NCBI GenBank assembly: GCA_036898135.1
Contig: CM072516.1
Location: forward strand, 20,202,693 to 20,266,692
Direction of reading: 5' to 3'
DNA length: 64,000 nucleotides
Source of the DNA: Oncomelania hupensis
Lineage: Eukaryota; Mollusca; Gastropoda; Littorinimorpha; Pomatiopsidae
This document shows, piece by piece, positions 54,617 to 64,000 of the stretch (positions are counted from its first letter, which is position 1; each line of letters begins with the position of its first letter). Position numbers and translations under genes: made by a program. Under the pieces are notes generated by a model that was not told the origin of the DNA, ran no database searches, and saw only the letters and a list, made by a program, of their open reading frames with translations.

Positions 54617-55315
54617 TTGGAGTTTTTGGTGACTACCATGGCATATATTTAAAAGCCGACGTCTGTTTGTTGGCCGATGTGTTTGAAAACTACAGAGAAA
54701 CGAGTTTACATCATTATTCCCTAGACCCTTCTCATTACATTTCTTCGCCGGGAATGAGTTGGGATGCTTTCTTAAAACTTAGTGGTTCTAAAATTGACCT
54801 CATAACTGACCAGGTAATGATGACAATGATTGAGTCGGGCATTCGTGGAGGAATAAGCGTGGCAGCTCATAATTACTGCAAAGCCAACAATAAATACCTG
54901 AAGCACTATGACCCCTCGCAGAAATCTAATTACCAAATGTACTTAGATGCTAACAATTTATATGGTTGGGAAATGAGTGAACCTTTGCCGGTTTCAGATT
55001 TCAAATTACATGTTAATCCAAACCCCGCAAAACTTGACGTGGTTAAACAGTATTTTAAATCGCACTAAAGAAAATACTATAGGGTTTATTGTCGAAGTTG
55101 ACCTAGAGTATCCCAATACCTTACACGACCTACACAATGATTACCCATTAGCACCGGAAAGAATGCTTGGTACAGACAAGCAACTTAAACTTATTCCCAA
55201 CCTCTGTAATAAATCTAATTACGTCTGTCACTATAGAAACCTGCAGTTCTACGTCAGACACGGCATGCAGTGCACAGCGCTTTTATATTTAAACAAACGA
55301 AGGTCTTGGCCGGGT
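54617..55315 (+). pseudogene. Polinton DNA polymerase B, segment 2 (palm motif A region)
   Basis: Polymerase coding resumes with FGDYHGIYLKADVCLLADVF, continues through SPGMSWDAFLKLSGSKIDLI, and reaches the catalytic DANNLYGWEMSEPLP (about 54945-54990, first metal-binding Asp). A frameshift near 55065 leads to VDLEYPNTLHDLHNDYPLAP and NYVCHYRNLQFYV, and a further shift lies near 55260. The segment is interrupted at 55315 by a TIR element; the same reading resumes at 59211. Confidence 0.8.
55307..55315. repeat. Left 9-bp target-site duplication of the TIR element
   Basis: TGGCCGGGT here and at 59202-59210 directly border the inverted repeats. Confidence 0.85.
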
Positions 55316-55536
55316 GCGACTTTTTTTTTCCTAAATAAGAACAGGTCCTGGCCTAAAAATAGCTGCGCCCGAACATTTCCGAAGTTGGTTTCAGACAATC
55401 GGATAAACCCAGTACTATATATAGGATTACAGGCACATGATCTCACCACTATTCGTATTATGATGTGTGCATGATATGATAAAATACTATTCACCCCCCT
55501 CCGAGAGTTCATATTTTTAATGTAACATTAAAAATT

Positions 55537-55539
<3 letters not shown>

Positions 55540-55583
<44 letters not shown>
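55540..55583. repeat. (TC)n microsatellite
   Basis: TC dinucleotides followed by TG/TA runs. Confidence 0.95.
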
Positions 55584-55589
<6 letters not shown>

Positions 55590-56833
55590 GTGTGTGTGTA
55601 TATATATTTTTTCCCCTTGCAAAATATAGTACAGTATTGCTGAGTGTTTATATTTCTCAATTAGAGCCAGTTGTTTAAAATTTAGATAACTAGCTTATTA
55701 AATTTACTTTTATGTTTATCAATTAAAGCAAATTTTTTTTTCAATTTAGATGATTACCTTATTAAATTTATTTTTACGTATGTGCTTGATATAATAGCAT
55801 GTGGACTTATCTTGTTATTTTTTTGGTTTGTTTCTTAATGATACTGTATTATTAATACTAATAATAACGGATTTGTATATAGTGCTGTACTCCAGCCTAC
55901 GACCAGACTCCCCGAGCCTTACATATAGTCATTACATAAAAATACATGCACTCGATATTGTGTTCCATCTCTTAGAATGTTTAATTATATTCTACATATC
56001 CTCATAGATTCCTTTCTCTCTGATATCCTGTATTGTTTTGGGGTAATGAATAAATTAAATTGAATTTAAATTGGATTAAACATTGTTTAATGTATTTTTT
56101 GGGGGGGCTTACAATATTTTTCTTTTACAATTATCTTTCAGATTACCAAAATATATACTTTTCTTCTTTTTTTAATATTATTAATATGATTGACTTCTCA
56201 GGATAGTAAACTGTTGTATATATTTTAATAATTGTGCATTAATGTCTGCTATTAGCTTTGTTGAAGAATGGTTATGATTATTTTATTGTGTGGTAGGAAC
56301 ATAGCTTACTTATATACATGATGTCGCACACAATTAAAAAAAATCCCATAGTAATGTTGTGTACATGAAAAGTGAAGAGTGCGTAGGCCTATATAATAAG
56401 CACACTCATAATGTAGAAAGACTACTATAAAAACAAGCTTTTTCATTCTTTTTTAGGCATCCTATATAGTATTACCTTCCTGCATTCATGTACGTGTCAG
56501 TTGCTCATGAATACTAAAGAGAGATAATATTATCTGTATCTATATAACTTAGATCTATCTAACTACACAAGCACACACACATTTACGTATATATTGTATT
56601 ACAATAGTATGTGTATATATAACTATTTCATATTCTCCTTTACAAATAAATAATAGAGTAACACCTTTTTTACTTACATAAATACATGTACAAATACAGC
56701 ACTGAAAGGATGGATAATCAAAATATCTATATATAGGACAAGCGATCATAACATTATTATGTACTAATAAAACGATTCCAGATATTTAAAAAAATGAACA
56801 AAAAGTAAACTATAGCATTACAATTTACATCTA
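55584..56833. other. AT-rich interior of the TIR element
   Basis: There is no coding signal. At about 55855-55955 the sequence AATAACGGATTTGTATATAG and GTACTCCAGCCTACGACCAG matches the 3' UTR of the nimbus-like LINE (minus strand of 51800-51905), so a LINE or related SINE end is embedded here. Confidence 0.5.
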
Positions 56834-56843
56834 GACCTAGTAC

Positions 56844-58508
56844 AGAAGAACAAGAAGTCTTGGACAGATGGACAGAGTACTGCTCTGACCTTTACAACCA
56901 TACACCAAATGGAGACCCATCAGTTCTAGCATGTCCAGAGAACAGAGAAGAAGAAGAAATCCTCCCAATTCTCCGGGAAGAAGTTGAGGCAGCAGTGCAA
57001 GCGCTAAAGAAAGGGAAGTCAGCAGGAGTGGACAACATACCCGCGGAACTGCTACAAGCAGGAGGAGAAGCGATGATTGATGCCCTCACCATTATCTGTA
57101 ACAAGATCTGGCAGAGTGGGGAGTGGCCTATACCATGGACCCAGTCGCTTGTCATCACTCTTCCCAAAAAAAGGTAACCTTCAGGAGTGTGAAAATTACC
57201 GGACCATCAGCCTCATCAGCCATCCCAGCAAGGTCCTCCTGAAAATAATACTCAACAGGTTGAAACCCCAAGCTGAACAAATCATAGCTGAAGAACAAGC
57301 AGGATTCAGGGCAGGGCGAAGTACCACTGAGCAGATTTTCAACCTCAGAATAATCTGTGAGAAATACCTACAGCACCAACAACATCTATATCATGTGTTC
57401 ATAGACTTCAAGAAGGCGTTTGACCGAGTCTGGCATGCAGCTCTATGGGCAACAATGAAAGTGTACAACATCAGCCCAAAAATTATTGAAGTCATCAAAA
57501 GCCTGTATGACAAGGCTACCAGTGCAGTTCTCCACAACAGAGCCATCGGGAATTGGTTCAGAACAACAATCGGTGTGCGTCAAGGATGCCTACTCTCTCC
57601 AACACTCTTCAACATCTTCCTAGAGCGCATCATGTCGGATGCTCTTGCAGACCATGAAGGCACAGTCAGCATAGGGGGTAGAGCAATCTCCAATCTTCGT
57701 TTTGCAGATGACATTGATGGATTGGCTGGAGAGGAACAAGAACTTGAACAGCTGGTACAGAGGCTTGACACCACCTCCAAAGCCTATGGAATGGAAATAA
57801 GTGCAGAGAAGACCAAAATGATGACCAACAACACCAATGGCATCAATACGGACATCAAAGTCCAAGGCCAATCCCTCAACACAGTGCATAGCTTCAAATA
57901 TTTAGGAGCCATTGTATCAGACAATGGGTCCCGACAGGAAGTCCTCTCCAGGATCGCACAAACAACTGCTGCCCTGACAAGGTTGAAGCCCATTTGGAAA
58001 GACAGGACCATCAGTCTACATTCCAAAGTAAGACTGCTGCGCTCCCTTGTCATCTCCATCTTCCTATATGCTTGCGAAGCATGGACCCTCACAGCAGATC
58101 TCCAACGAAGAATACAAAGCATGGAGATGAGGTGCTACAGAAGACTTCTGGGCATTTCCTATACCCAACACATCACCAACGACGAAGTCCGACAGACCAT
58201 CACACAAGCTATTGGACAACGTGATGACCTGCTAACAGTGGTGAAGAAACGGAAACTTCGGTGGTATGGCCACGTCACCAGATCATCAGGCCTTGCAAAG
58301 ATTATTCTGCAAGGCACAGTGCAAGGAGGTAGAAGAAAAGGGAGACCGAAAAAGAGGTGGGAGGACAACATTCGAGAATGGACTGGTTTGACACTGAGCG
58401 AAGCCATCAGGGCTGCTGAGGACAGAGAATGATGGAGTATGCTGGTTAAACGATCATCTGTGGTGCCCCTACGACCTTCGGGTTACGGGACAGGATAGGA
58501 TAGGATAG
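56844..58508 (+). mobile_element. RTE-type LINE copy C, 5'-truncated, with 10-bp target-site duplication
   Basis: GACCTAGTAC at 56834-56843 and 58509-58518 flanks the copy. It starts within ORF2 (EEQEVLDRWTEYCSDL) and has one extra A in a run near 57171, which shifts the frame (VITLPKKR versus the continuation ending at 58429). From there RT is open: NYRTISLISHPSKVLLKIIL, FIDFKKAFDRVWHAALWATM, GVRQGCLLSPTLFNIFLERI, NLRFADDIDGLAGEEQEL, WYGHVTRSSGLAKI and GRRKGRPKKRWEDNIREW. A TGA at 58430-58432 replaces an Arg codon of copy A. The polymerase box FADD is intact. It is the best preserved RT of this family in the window, and the 3' tail is (GGATA)n. Confidence 0.88.
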
Positions 58509-58683
58509 GACCTAGTACTACAAAGAATATGTGTATCTTCACATAAATGTATGTGTATGCAACAATGTATACCTACACGCACACAAACATTACGCTACAT
58601 AGACCTATACATAATTCATTCAAATACAAATACACACATACAAATAAATTATATAAGCATAATGATTAAAAATAATAATAATG

Positions 58684-59130
<447 letters not shown>

Positions 59131-59201
59131 CCAACTTCGGAAATGTTCGGGCGCAGCTATTTTTAGGCCAGGACCTGTTCTTATTTAGGAAAAAAAGTCG
59201 C

Positions 59202-59210
59202 TGGCCGGGT
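59202..59210. repeat. Right 9-bp target-site duplication of the TIR element
   Basis: TGGCCGGGT, identical to 55307-55315. Confidence 0.85.
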
Positions 59211-59460
59211 ACATCAATAAAAACACAGAGCTCAGAAAACAAGCGCAATCTAAGTTTGAAAAAGATGTCGTTTAGCTGCTGAATAACAGCTGTTTTGGTA
59301 AAACTATGGAGAACCCATACAAGCTAAAAGATGTCAGGCTAATTACATCACCTAGTCAAGCAAGTAAATTAACATCTAAGCCTCAATACCTTGGTTACAA
59401 AGAGTTTCATGACTCCCTGTATGCCATTACCATGAAAACCACGCAAGTTAATATGGTAGT
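59211..59460 (+). pseudogene. Polinton DNA polymerase B, segment 3 (palm/fingers motif B region)
   Basis: YINKNTELRKQAQSKFEKD leads, after an in-frame stop, to LLNNSCFGKTMENPYKLKD, the conserved K-x-x-x-N-S-x-Y/F-G block of protein-primed polymerases, and then PSQASKLTSKPQYLGYKEF and SLYAITMKTTQVNM. It ends abruptly near 59460. Confidence 0.8.
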
Positions 59461-60814
59461 GTATTTTAAATGGATTTTATAGGCCTACTTATTTTTTCTA
59501 ATCGTTATTCACTTTTTTTGGTTAGAAGATAAGTTTATTCTTATTTGGTATTCTCAATTGGTTTTTCTCATATGGTTAGGTAATTATTCCTAATCAGTTA
59601 TCCCTAGTTGGAGTGTTCAAAGTTTAAACTACTGAGTTCACTACAATTCTTTCATTCTTACCCTGGCTTTTGTTGAGGAAAGAGGACAGTTTGTTCATTT
59701 GCGATTTGGTATTCATATTCTGGACTCACAACTGTTTGGTGAGTTGGAAATCTTGTGAACATTTATTGTATTCTGTGAGTATTGTTTTCTAGGCTAAAGT
59801 AAAATAACTTTGCAGTTTCCAAGAAATAATAGTAAATATTTTGGTGTCTAAAATATTTTGTTTTTAATTTTGTAACTTTGACTTTGTGGAATTGTAATTC
59901 TAATTTTGTCAGTTCATTTATTTTTTGTTACATAGAAGCAAAACATAAAAGTGAAGAGAAAACATTATTCAGCAATTGACTGCTGAATGCAGAGATTTTC
60001 TGGTTTATGTTTGTATCATTGTTTTAAAAGAATTAAGTTTCTATAATTCTTTAATTGGACAGTACCTTGGTTATTTGAAATATTTTGATGACTATTTGTC
60101 AAGTCATTTGTAGAACAAAGTGCTTAGTAGTATTTTATTGTTCCCTTTTAGTATACCGAGTCACGGAGAGTGTGCTGAATGCAGTTGAGTCAGTGTCGTC
60201 TATTACCCTTGCTCAATGCGTGGGGTAGGTTTTATTATTTTTTGGCTTATGCGTTGTCACTTTGTATATGAAGCAGTTTCATGTGTATTTTGTATTTTCA
60301 ATTGTGCATAACTATGATTCAGTTATGTTATCTTTGGACAAATATGTTTTTCTGTATAAGAATAACTGAGCTTTTTGGAGGTTATTGTTATTTTCTAATT
60401 CATAGTGTTATCGAAGACTTGTCATTTGAGATAAGATACGTGTGTGTGACCAATAACGTTGCAACTATTTTCATTAACTTTGTCTATGGTATTTCTCATC
60501 ATGGAAGAGTATTGTTTTATGTTGTCCTTCCATGATGGTTTCTTAGTATTGTTATTATTGTATGTTTCAGGGTTTGCTTCTTGCATACTTCGTTCTTCAT
60601 ACTACTTATCCATTCATCATTCGTTCATCATTCCTTCTTATTGGCTTGAGACAAGAATAAACGCGCCCCGAACCCCAACCAACTGCTTAGCGCCTCAGTG
60701 TGTGAAAGAGTGCGACAGACATTCTAAGTAATTTAAAAGCACGCATAAGCAGACGGTCACATTAATCTAGACAAACCCGTGTTTATGGGGATGACTATTC
60801 TTGACCTTTTTAAA
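59461..60814. other. Unidentified insertion of about 1.35 kb within the polymerase gene
   Basis: T-rich, non-coding DNA separates polymerase segments 3 and 4. A possible polyadenylation signal (AATAAA at about 60656-60661) lies near the right side. It could be a solo LTR or another non-coding element; neither TG...CA ends nor target duplications could be fixed, and part of the polymerase between the segments appears deleted. Confidence 0.45.
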
Positions 60815-61437
60815 TTACTGATGTTTGACATTTTTCTACGATTACTTTAAACCTAAATACCCGGAGGCCAGAGTTTTACACACAGACACAGACTCCCTTA
60901 TACTAGACATCCCTACTGAAGACATTTATAAAGACTTAGAATCGGAACTACAACATAATGACCTAGTGACTATCCTGATACCCATCCTTTGTACAGCAAA
61001 ACAAACCCAAAGAAAATAGGTTTGATGAAAGATGAAATGAACGGGAAACTAATAGAAGAATACGCAGGACTGCGATCTAAGCAGTACAGTATTAAACACG
61101 AATTGGGTGAATCTTCCAAAGCAAAAGGCATTCAAAAAGCTGCAATAAAAACAGAGAAATCAGGCACGAAAACTACCTGGAAGCCTTAGATGGGAAAGAA
61201 GTTAAACCATACCCAAATACAACTATACAGTCTAAAAACCATGTACTGTCCACTGCAGTGACGACCAAAAAAACATTGTGCGCCAACGACACAAAGCGGG
61301 TAGGAGTAACTAAGGAGTTCGCATATGCTCTAGGCCACTATACATTTGAAACTATGACTGTGAATAAGGAGGAAGACCAGCAAGGCCGGCAGGACGTGCA
61401 GGACCTGCAGGACCGGCAGGACAGGAGTAAATGTTAA
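60815..61437 (+). pseudogene. Polinton DNA polymerase B, segment 4 (motif C and C-terminus)
   Basis: FFYDYFKPKYPEARVLHTDT reaches the catalytic D-T-D-S at about 60880-60895 (TDTDSLILDIPTEDIYKDLE). Frameshifts near 60960 and 61180 divide the rest: GLMKDEMNGKLIEEYAGLRS, YSIKHELGESSKAKGIQKAA, and KPYPNTTIQSKNHVLSTAVT. It ends with the low-complexity GRQDVQDLQDRQDRSKC, with TAA at 61435-61437. The stop overlaps the stop of the convergent minus-strand gene. Confidence 0.8.
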
Positions 61438-62078
61438 CCGTATTTATTCTGAAACACCGAGCTTTTCTTCATAGCATCTAGTTGCTCCTTCCGCCCTAGT
61501 AGTCTCCCTTCTTCTATTAATTTTTTTAATCTCTTCAACATTAACAGGTGCAGACCTAGATTTAGATTGTATGTCATGCTTCAACTTTTTATATTCTTAA
61601 AAATCTCGCTGGATATTTACAAACTCTTGGTCTGTAATCTGAGTGTCTTCTAGAGCTTTCGAAATTATTAAGTTCATGCTAGTAAGTTTAGCTATCGCCA
61701 GGCTGGAAATGAGGTCGTGTTTTTCTAGTTTCTTAGATACTTTAGTATTAATTACACCTAGTAGAACTGACATCACTGAAGATAAACCAGCAGCAACCCC
61801 TAATCCAATACTAATTGGTATACCAATTCCAGTTACCAATAATCCCAGGCTGACAGCAGCTTCTGCTGTATTAATAACATTTAGACCAGTAGACACGTAA
61901 TTTATTCCGTTAAAAGTGCCGGAAAACCACCGTCTGCATCTAGAGTACGTTTGGATATCTGATTCAATTTGAATCCTAACTTTTCTTATTTCTTCCAGCC
62001 TGAACGTTTGAACACTAACGTTGGAGCACTGGGCTGTAGTGGTTCTTCCACTATAGCAGGATACAATTTTGTGGTCAT
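61434..62078 (-). pseudogene. Polinton-associated protein with glycine-rich hydrophobic core, frameshift and stop
   Basis: ATG 62078 opens MTTKLYPAIVEEPLQPSAPT; a frameshift near 62005 leads to a charged helix (VQTFRLEEIRKVRIQIESDI), then a long hydrophobic, Gly/Ile-rich segment (LGLLVTGIGIPISIGLGVAA) and KVSKKLEKHDLISSLAIAKL. TAA at 61597-61599 interrupts the same frame, which continues to HDIQSKSRSAPVNVEEIKKL and ends MKKSSVFQNKYG (TAA 61434-61436). Helix, membrane-type core, then coiled tail is a recurrent arrangement in animal Polinton gene blocks; its biochemical role is not known to me. Confidence 0.6.
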
Positions 62079-62111
62079 ATTTTGTGTGTGAAAAAATAGG
62101 CTTTTTATTAA

Positions 62112-62312
62112 TTAACCTGATTTTAGTTTATTAGCAAAGTATTCTATTTGACTATCAGAAAATATCTGATCGTTGAAATAAAATGCTAATAGATCTACAT
62201 TGTCTAGGTTAATTTGCGTTATTCTTTCAACAGGACTTGGAACAGGGGTAAAAGTTATCTTGGGCGAGGAAACAAATACAGAGTACTGATTTTCATTTTC
62301 TCTTTTTTTCAT
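62112..62312 (-). CDS. Small acidic-to-neutral Polinton-block protein, 66 residues
   Basis: An intact frame from ATG 62312 (MKKRENENQYSVFVSS) starts 12 bases after the stop of the preceding minus-strand gene and ends 33 bases before the next start. No domain is recognised. A Pro/Val/Thr stretch (KITFTPVPSPVERI) is followed by an amphipathic C-terminal helix (DSQIEYFANKLKSG). Its tight spacing is the main support for it being a gene. Confidence 0.45.
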   Translation of the reverse strand: MKKRENENQYSVFVSSPKITFTPVPSPVERITQINLDNVDLLAFYFNDQIFSDSQIEYFANKLKSG

Positions 62313-62324
62313 AAATACTGTAAT

Positions 62325-62986
62325 TCATCTGGGATCCTCATCTAAATCAGCCCAACTTAGAGACACTTGAGGAATTACATGAACATTTCTCTGCATAGGT
62401 TTGTGAGCAATTATGTCCAGTACTAGCATAGCTGCACTACCTAGCTGTAAAGGCGGCTGCAGAACAACTCTAACATTTTTCCCTGCGGTTTCACGCTTAT
62501 GTAAAACATAGTCGCTTTTTTTTGTAGGCTTTGATTTCTATGTTTTCTCCATAATTTTCTTCCGGCACTAGAATAACTAACATAGGCCCGGCGTTGATAA
62601 TTTTCTTAAATTAATTGTCTGGTCCCATAAAAGTGTAAGGGCTTTGACACTTGAATTTAATAAGCCAATCTAATTCTGAGTTTACAGGTGTTAAAGACCA
62701 GATATTTTCTCGTTTAGTAATAGCATACTTAAAATCGGGATGTACTTTACCGGCATTAAAGTCCTTTAGCTGATCGATGGATGGTTTTTTCTGGCGGCAC
62801 TGACGGTGGCACTGGCGGCACTGCCGGTACTGCTGGCACTAGCGCTCGTTTATAATATCCATTTGGTGTAAAATCGAAACCGTAAATAGACCCAACAATA
62901 GCATTCGCATCAAAGTCAATTGTGTCTGCTAGGTCTTTCAGTTCAATGGTAGGACAAGTTACTGCAATTATAGGGCCGTTCGACAT
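62325..62986 (-). pseudogene. Polinton-block structural-type protein, frameshifted
   Basis: ATG 62986 opens MSNGPIIAVTCPTIELKDLA and continues DTIDFDANAIVGSIYGFDFT. A Pro/Ala/Val repeat (about 62795-62860) coincides with a short tandem GGCACTGGCGGCACTGCC-type repeat in the DNA. A frameshift near 62770 leads to KYAITKRENIWSLTPVNSEL, then stops and shifts up to 62510, and finally HKRETAGKNVRVVLQPPLQL and QVSLSWADLDEDPR (TGA 62325-62327). The protein would be about 220 residues. Mostly beta-type composition suggests a virion component, but I do not recognise the fold. Confidence 0.5.
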
Positions 62987-63005
62987 TGTATTTTTAAAAT
63001 AAACT

Positions 63006-63716
63006 TTATTTTATTTCAAGAGAAATTGTAAGATCTTCAAAGTCTACAATTTCGTTGTTTTGGTTAGTTATTTTGAAGCAGAAGTTAGTATGATAGTCCT
63101 GACTTAAGAGACGTTTTTCAGGCAGAAATTTTAATGAAACTGGATCGCAGTAAGATTCTCTCTGAGTTGAAATTATCCTTAGCAGTGTACTAGGAGTTCC
63201 GTTTACTAAGTTTTCCGATGTCTTCAGTTTATGAAGGTACACAAACAATCTATTATTAATGAACAAATTCATAGTTTTTTTCCAATAAATTTAATAGTAC
63301 TGCTGGCGGTGTTGGCGCTAGTGCTGGCGTCAACAGATAAAGATAATTCGTAACTAGTGAAACCTAATATTTCTGCCAGCTTTGGCGCAAGTGTGACGCT
63401 GGTAATGTCTTTATGCTGGATCTTACTGAAAGTTAAAGTTACTATCAAGTTTGCAGGGTTCATTTTTGCTTCAATCGAATGAGGTTTAACGAGTTCTTCA
63501 GTAAGTCTGCGGAGGTCATAATAGCCGGTTTGAATACGTTGCCTTTTTTTTATTAATCATTATCCAGTTGTTGTTTAGATCATGACTAATATTTACCCAT
63601 TTAACCGTGTAGAATATTTCATGTAGGATTACTTGAAGGTCCCTGTTTTTGTTGTCAATAGGATGACGAAGTTCAATAGGTACGTCTGATTTTACAGATT
63701 CAAAAGTTACAAACAT
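63006..63716 (-). pseudogene. Polinton-block structural-type protein, frameshifted
   Basis: The most likely start is ATG 63716 (MFVTFESVKSDVPIELRHPI), giving about 235 residues in three frames with shifts near 63550 and 63270. Recognisable blocks are VILHEIFYTVKWVNIS, GYYDLRRLTEELVKPHSIEA, VTLAPKLAEILGFTSYEL and the C-terminal YHTNFCFKITNQNNEIVDFE ending ISLEIK (63006). The order of a short N-terminal beta strand, a GYY-x-L helix, an LGF block and a terminal beta pair is one I associate with a widespread Polinton-associated protein, possibly a minor capsid or spike component; that function is inferred. It begins about 45 bases from the divergent plus-strand gene. Confidence 0.55.
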
Positions 63717-63763
63717 ATTTTTTAATACAGTAATAAAAATATAATAAAGCTGCAAAGTATACT

Positions 63764-64000
63764 ACAGGGCCTTATTATTACGAAAAAGCAGTCGACCTAA
63801 CCAAGCTGACAATAGCTGTGGCAGCCCAGGTTCATTTCAAAACTAGCCCCCATAATATTTTTGATCATTACCTCAACCCAGACCTAACGAATGACGTTTT
63901 AGCTAACCAATGGCTAAACAATGGGGGTATGCAGTTCTTTCAGAATCAAGTTAATGTTGCCGTGTCATGCGCTACAACCGGTTGCGGGTTGCGGAGTTTC
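63764..64000 (+). CDS. N-terminal part of a Polinton-block protein, cut by the window edge
   Basis: The open frame from about 63764 reads YTTGPYYYEKAVDLTKLTIA, IFDHYLNPDLTNDVLANQWL and FFQNQVNVAVSCATTGCGLR and runs off the end. No ATG precedes it in frame before a TAA upstream near 63740, so the start is either lost or shifted. The motif content matches a protein I recall near the structural genes of animal Polintons, of unsettled function. Divergent arrangement with 63716 suggests a shared short promoter. Confidence 0.5.

Overview
The window is eukaryotic and most likely from a mollusc, probably a gastropod. One host gene is visible: two minus-strand exons of an LDLa/LRR/seven-transmembrane receptor of the type first described as GRL101 in Lymnaea. 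Everything else recognisable is transposable elements, decayed viral-type genes and simple repeats. There is no operon structure. Most coding remnants carry stops or frameshifts, so the window reads as a repeat-dense intergenic and intronic landscape. Species assignment is inference.

Layout. 1-6384: low-complexity tracts, then a decayed Ty3/gypsy element with gene order Gag-PR-IN-RT-RNaseH (Gmr1-like, integrase upstream of RT). 6385-13003: an L2/CR1-like LINE cut in two by a 5.1-kb LINE with an SGNH-esterase ORF1 and an APE-RT-RNaseH ORF2. 13004-21434: a Tx1/L1-like LINE end, tandem repeats, a jockey-like LINE with a (TAC)n tail, and unassigned sequence. 21435-26794: a second, minus-strand copy of the esterase LINE with a 12-bp target-site duplication. 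27199-40100: the receptor gene on the minus strand. Its two exons are separated by a 10-kb intron holding a 5S/tRNA-like SINE, two RTE-type LINEs (one with a 5' inversion), microsatellites and a perfect hairpin. 40101-44730: fragments of further LINEs and a tRNA-derived SINE.

44731-64000: a decayed, intronless, AT-rich gene block. From 46.9 kb on it is recognisable as a Polinton/Maverick (adintovirus-like) element: small membrane proteins, a DDE integrase, a Cys-tailed protein, a protein-primed family-B DNA polymerase and several structural-type genes, the last running off the right edge. The polymerase is split into four pieces by a nimbus-like LINE, by a 3.9-kb terminal-inverted-repeat element (itself carrying an RTE LINE copy), and by a 1.35-kb unidentified insertion.

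The most unusual single feature is a complete hammerhead ribozyme fold at 45689-45749, about 110 bases downstream of an uncharacterised gene remnant at 44755-45577. All three stems and the full conserved core can be drawn from the sequence. The nesting gives relative ages: the Polinton is older than the nimbus-like LINE and the TIR element, and the TIR element is older than the RTE copy inside it.
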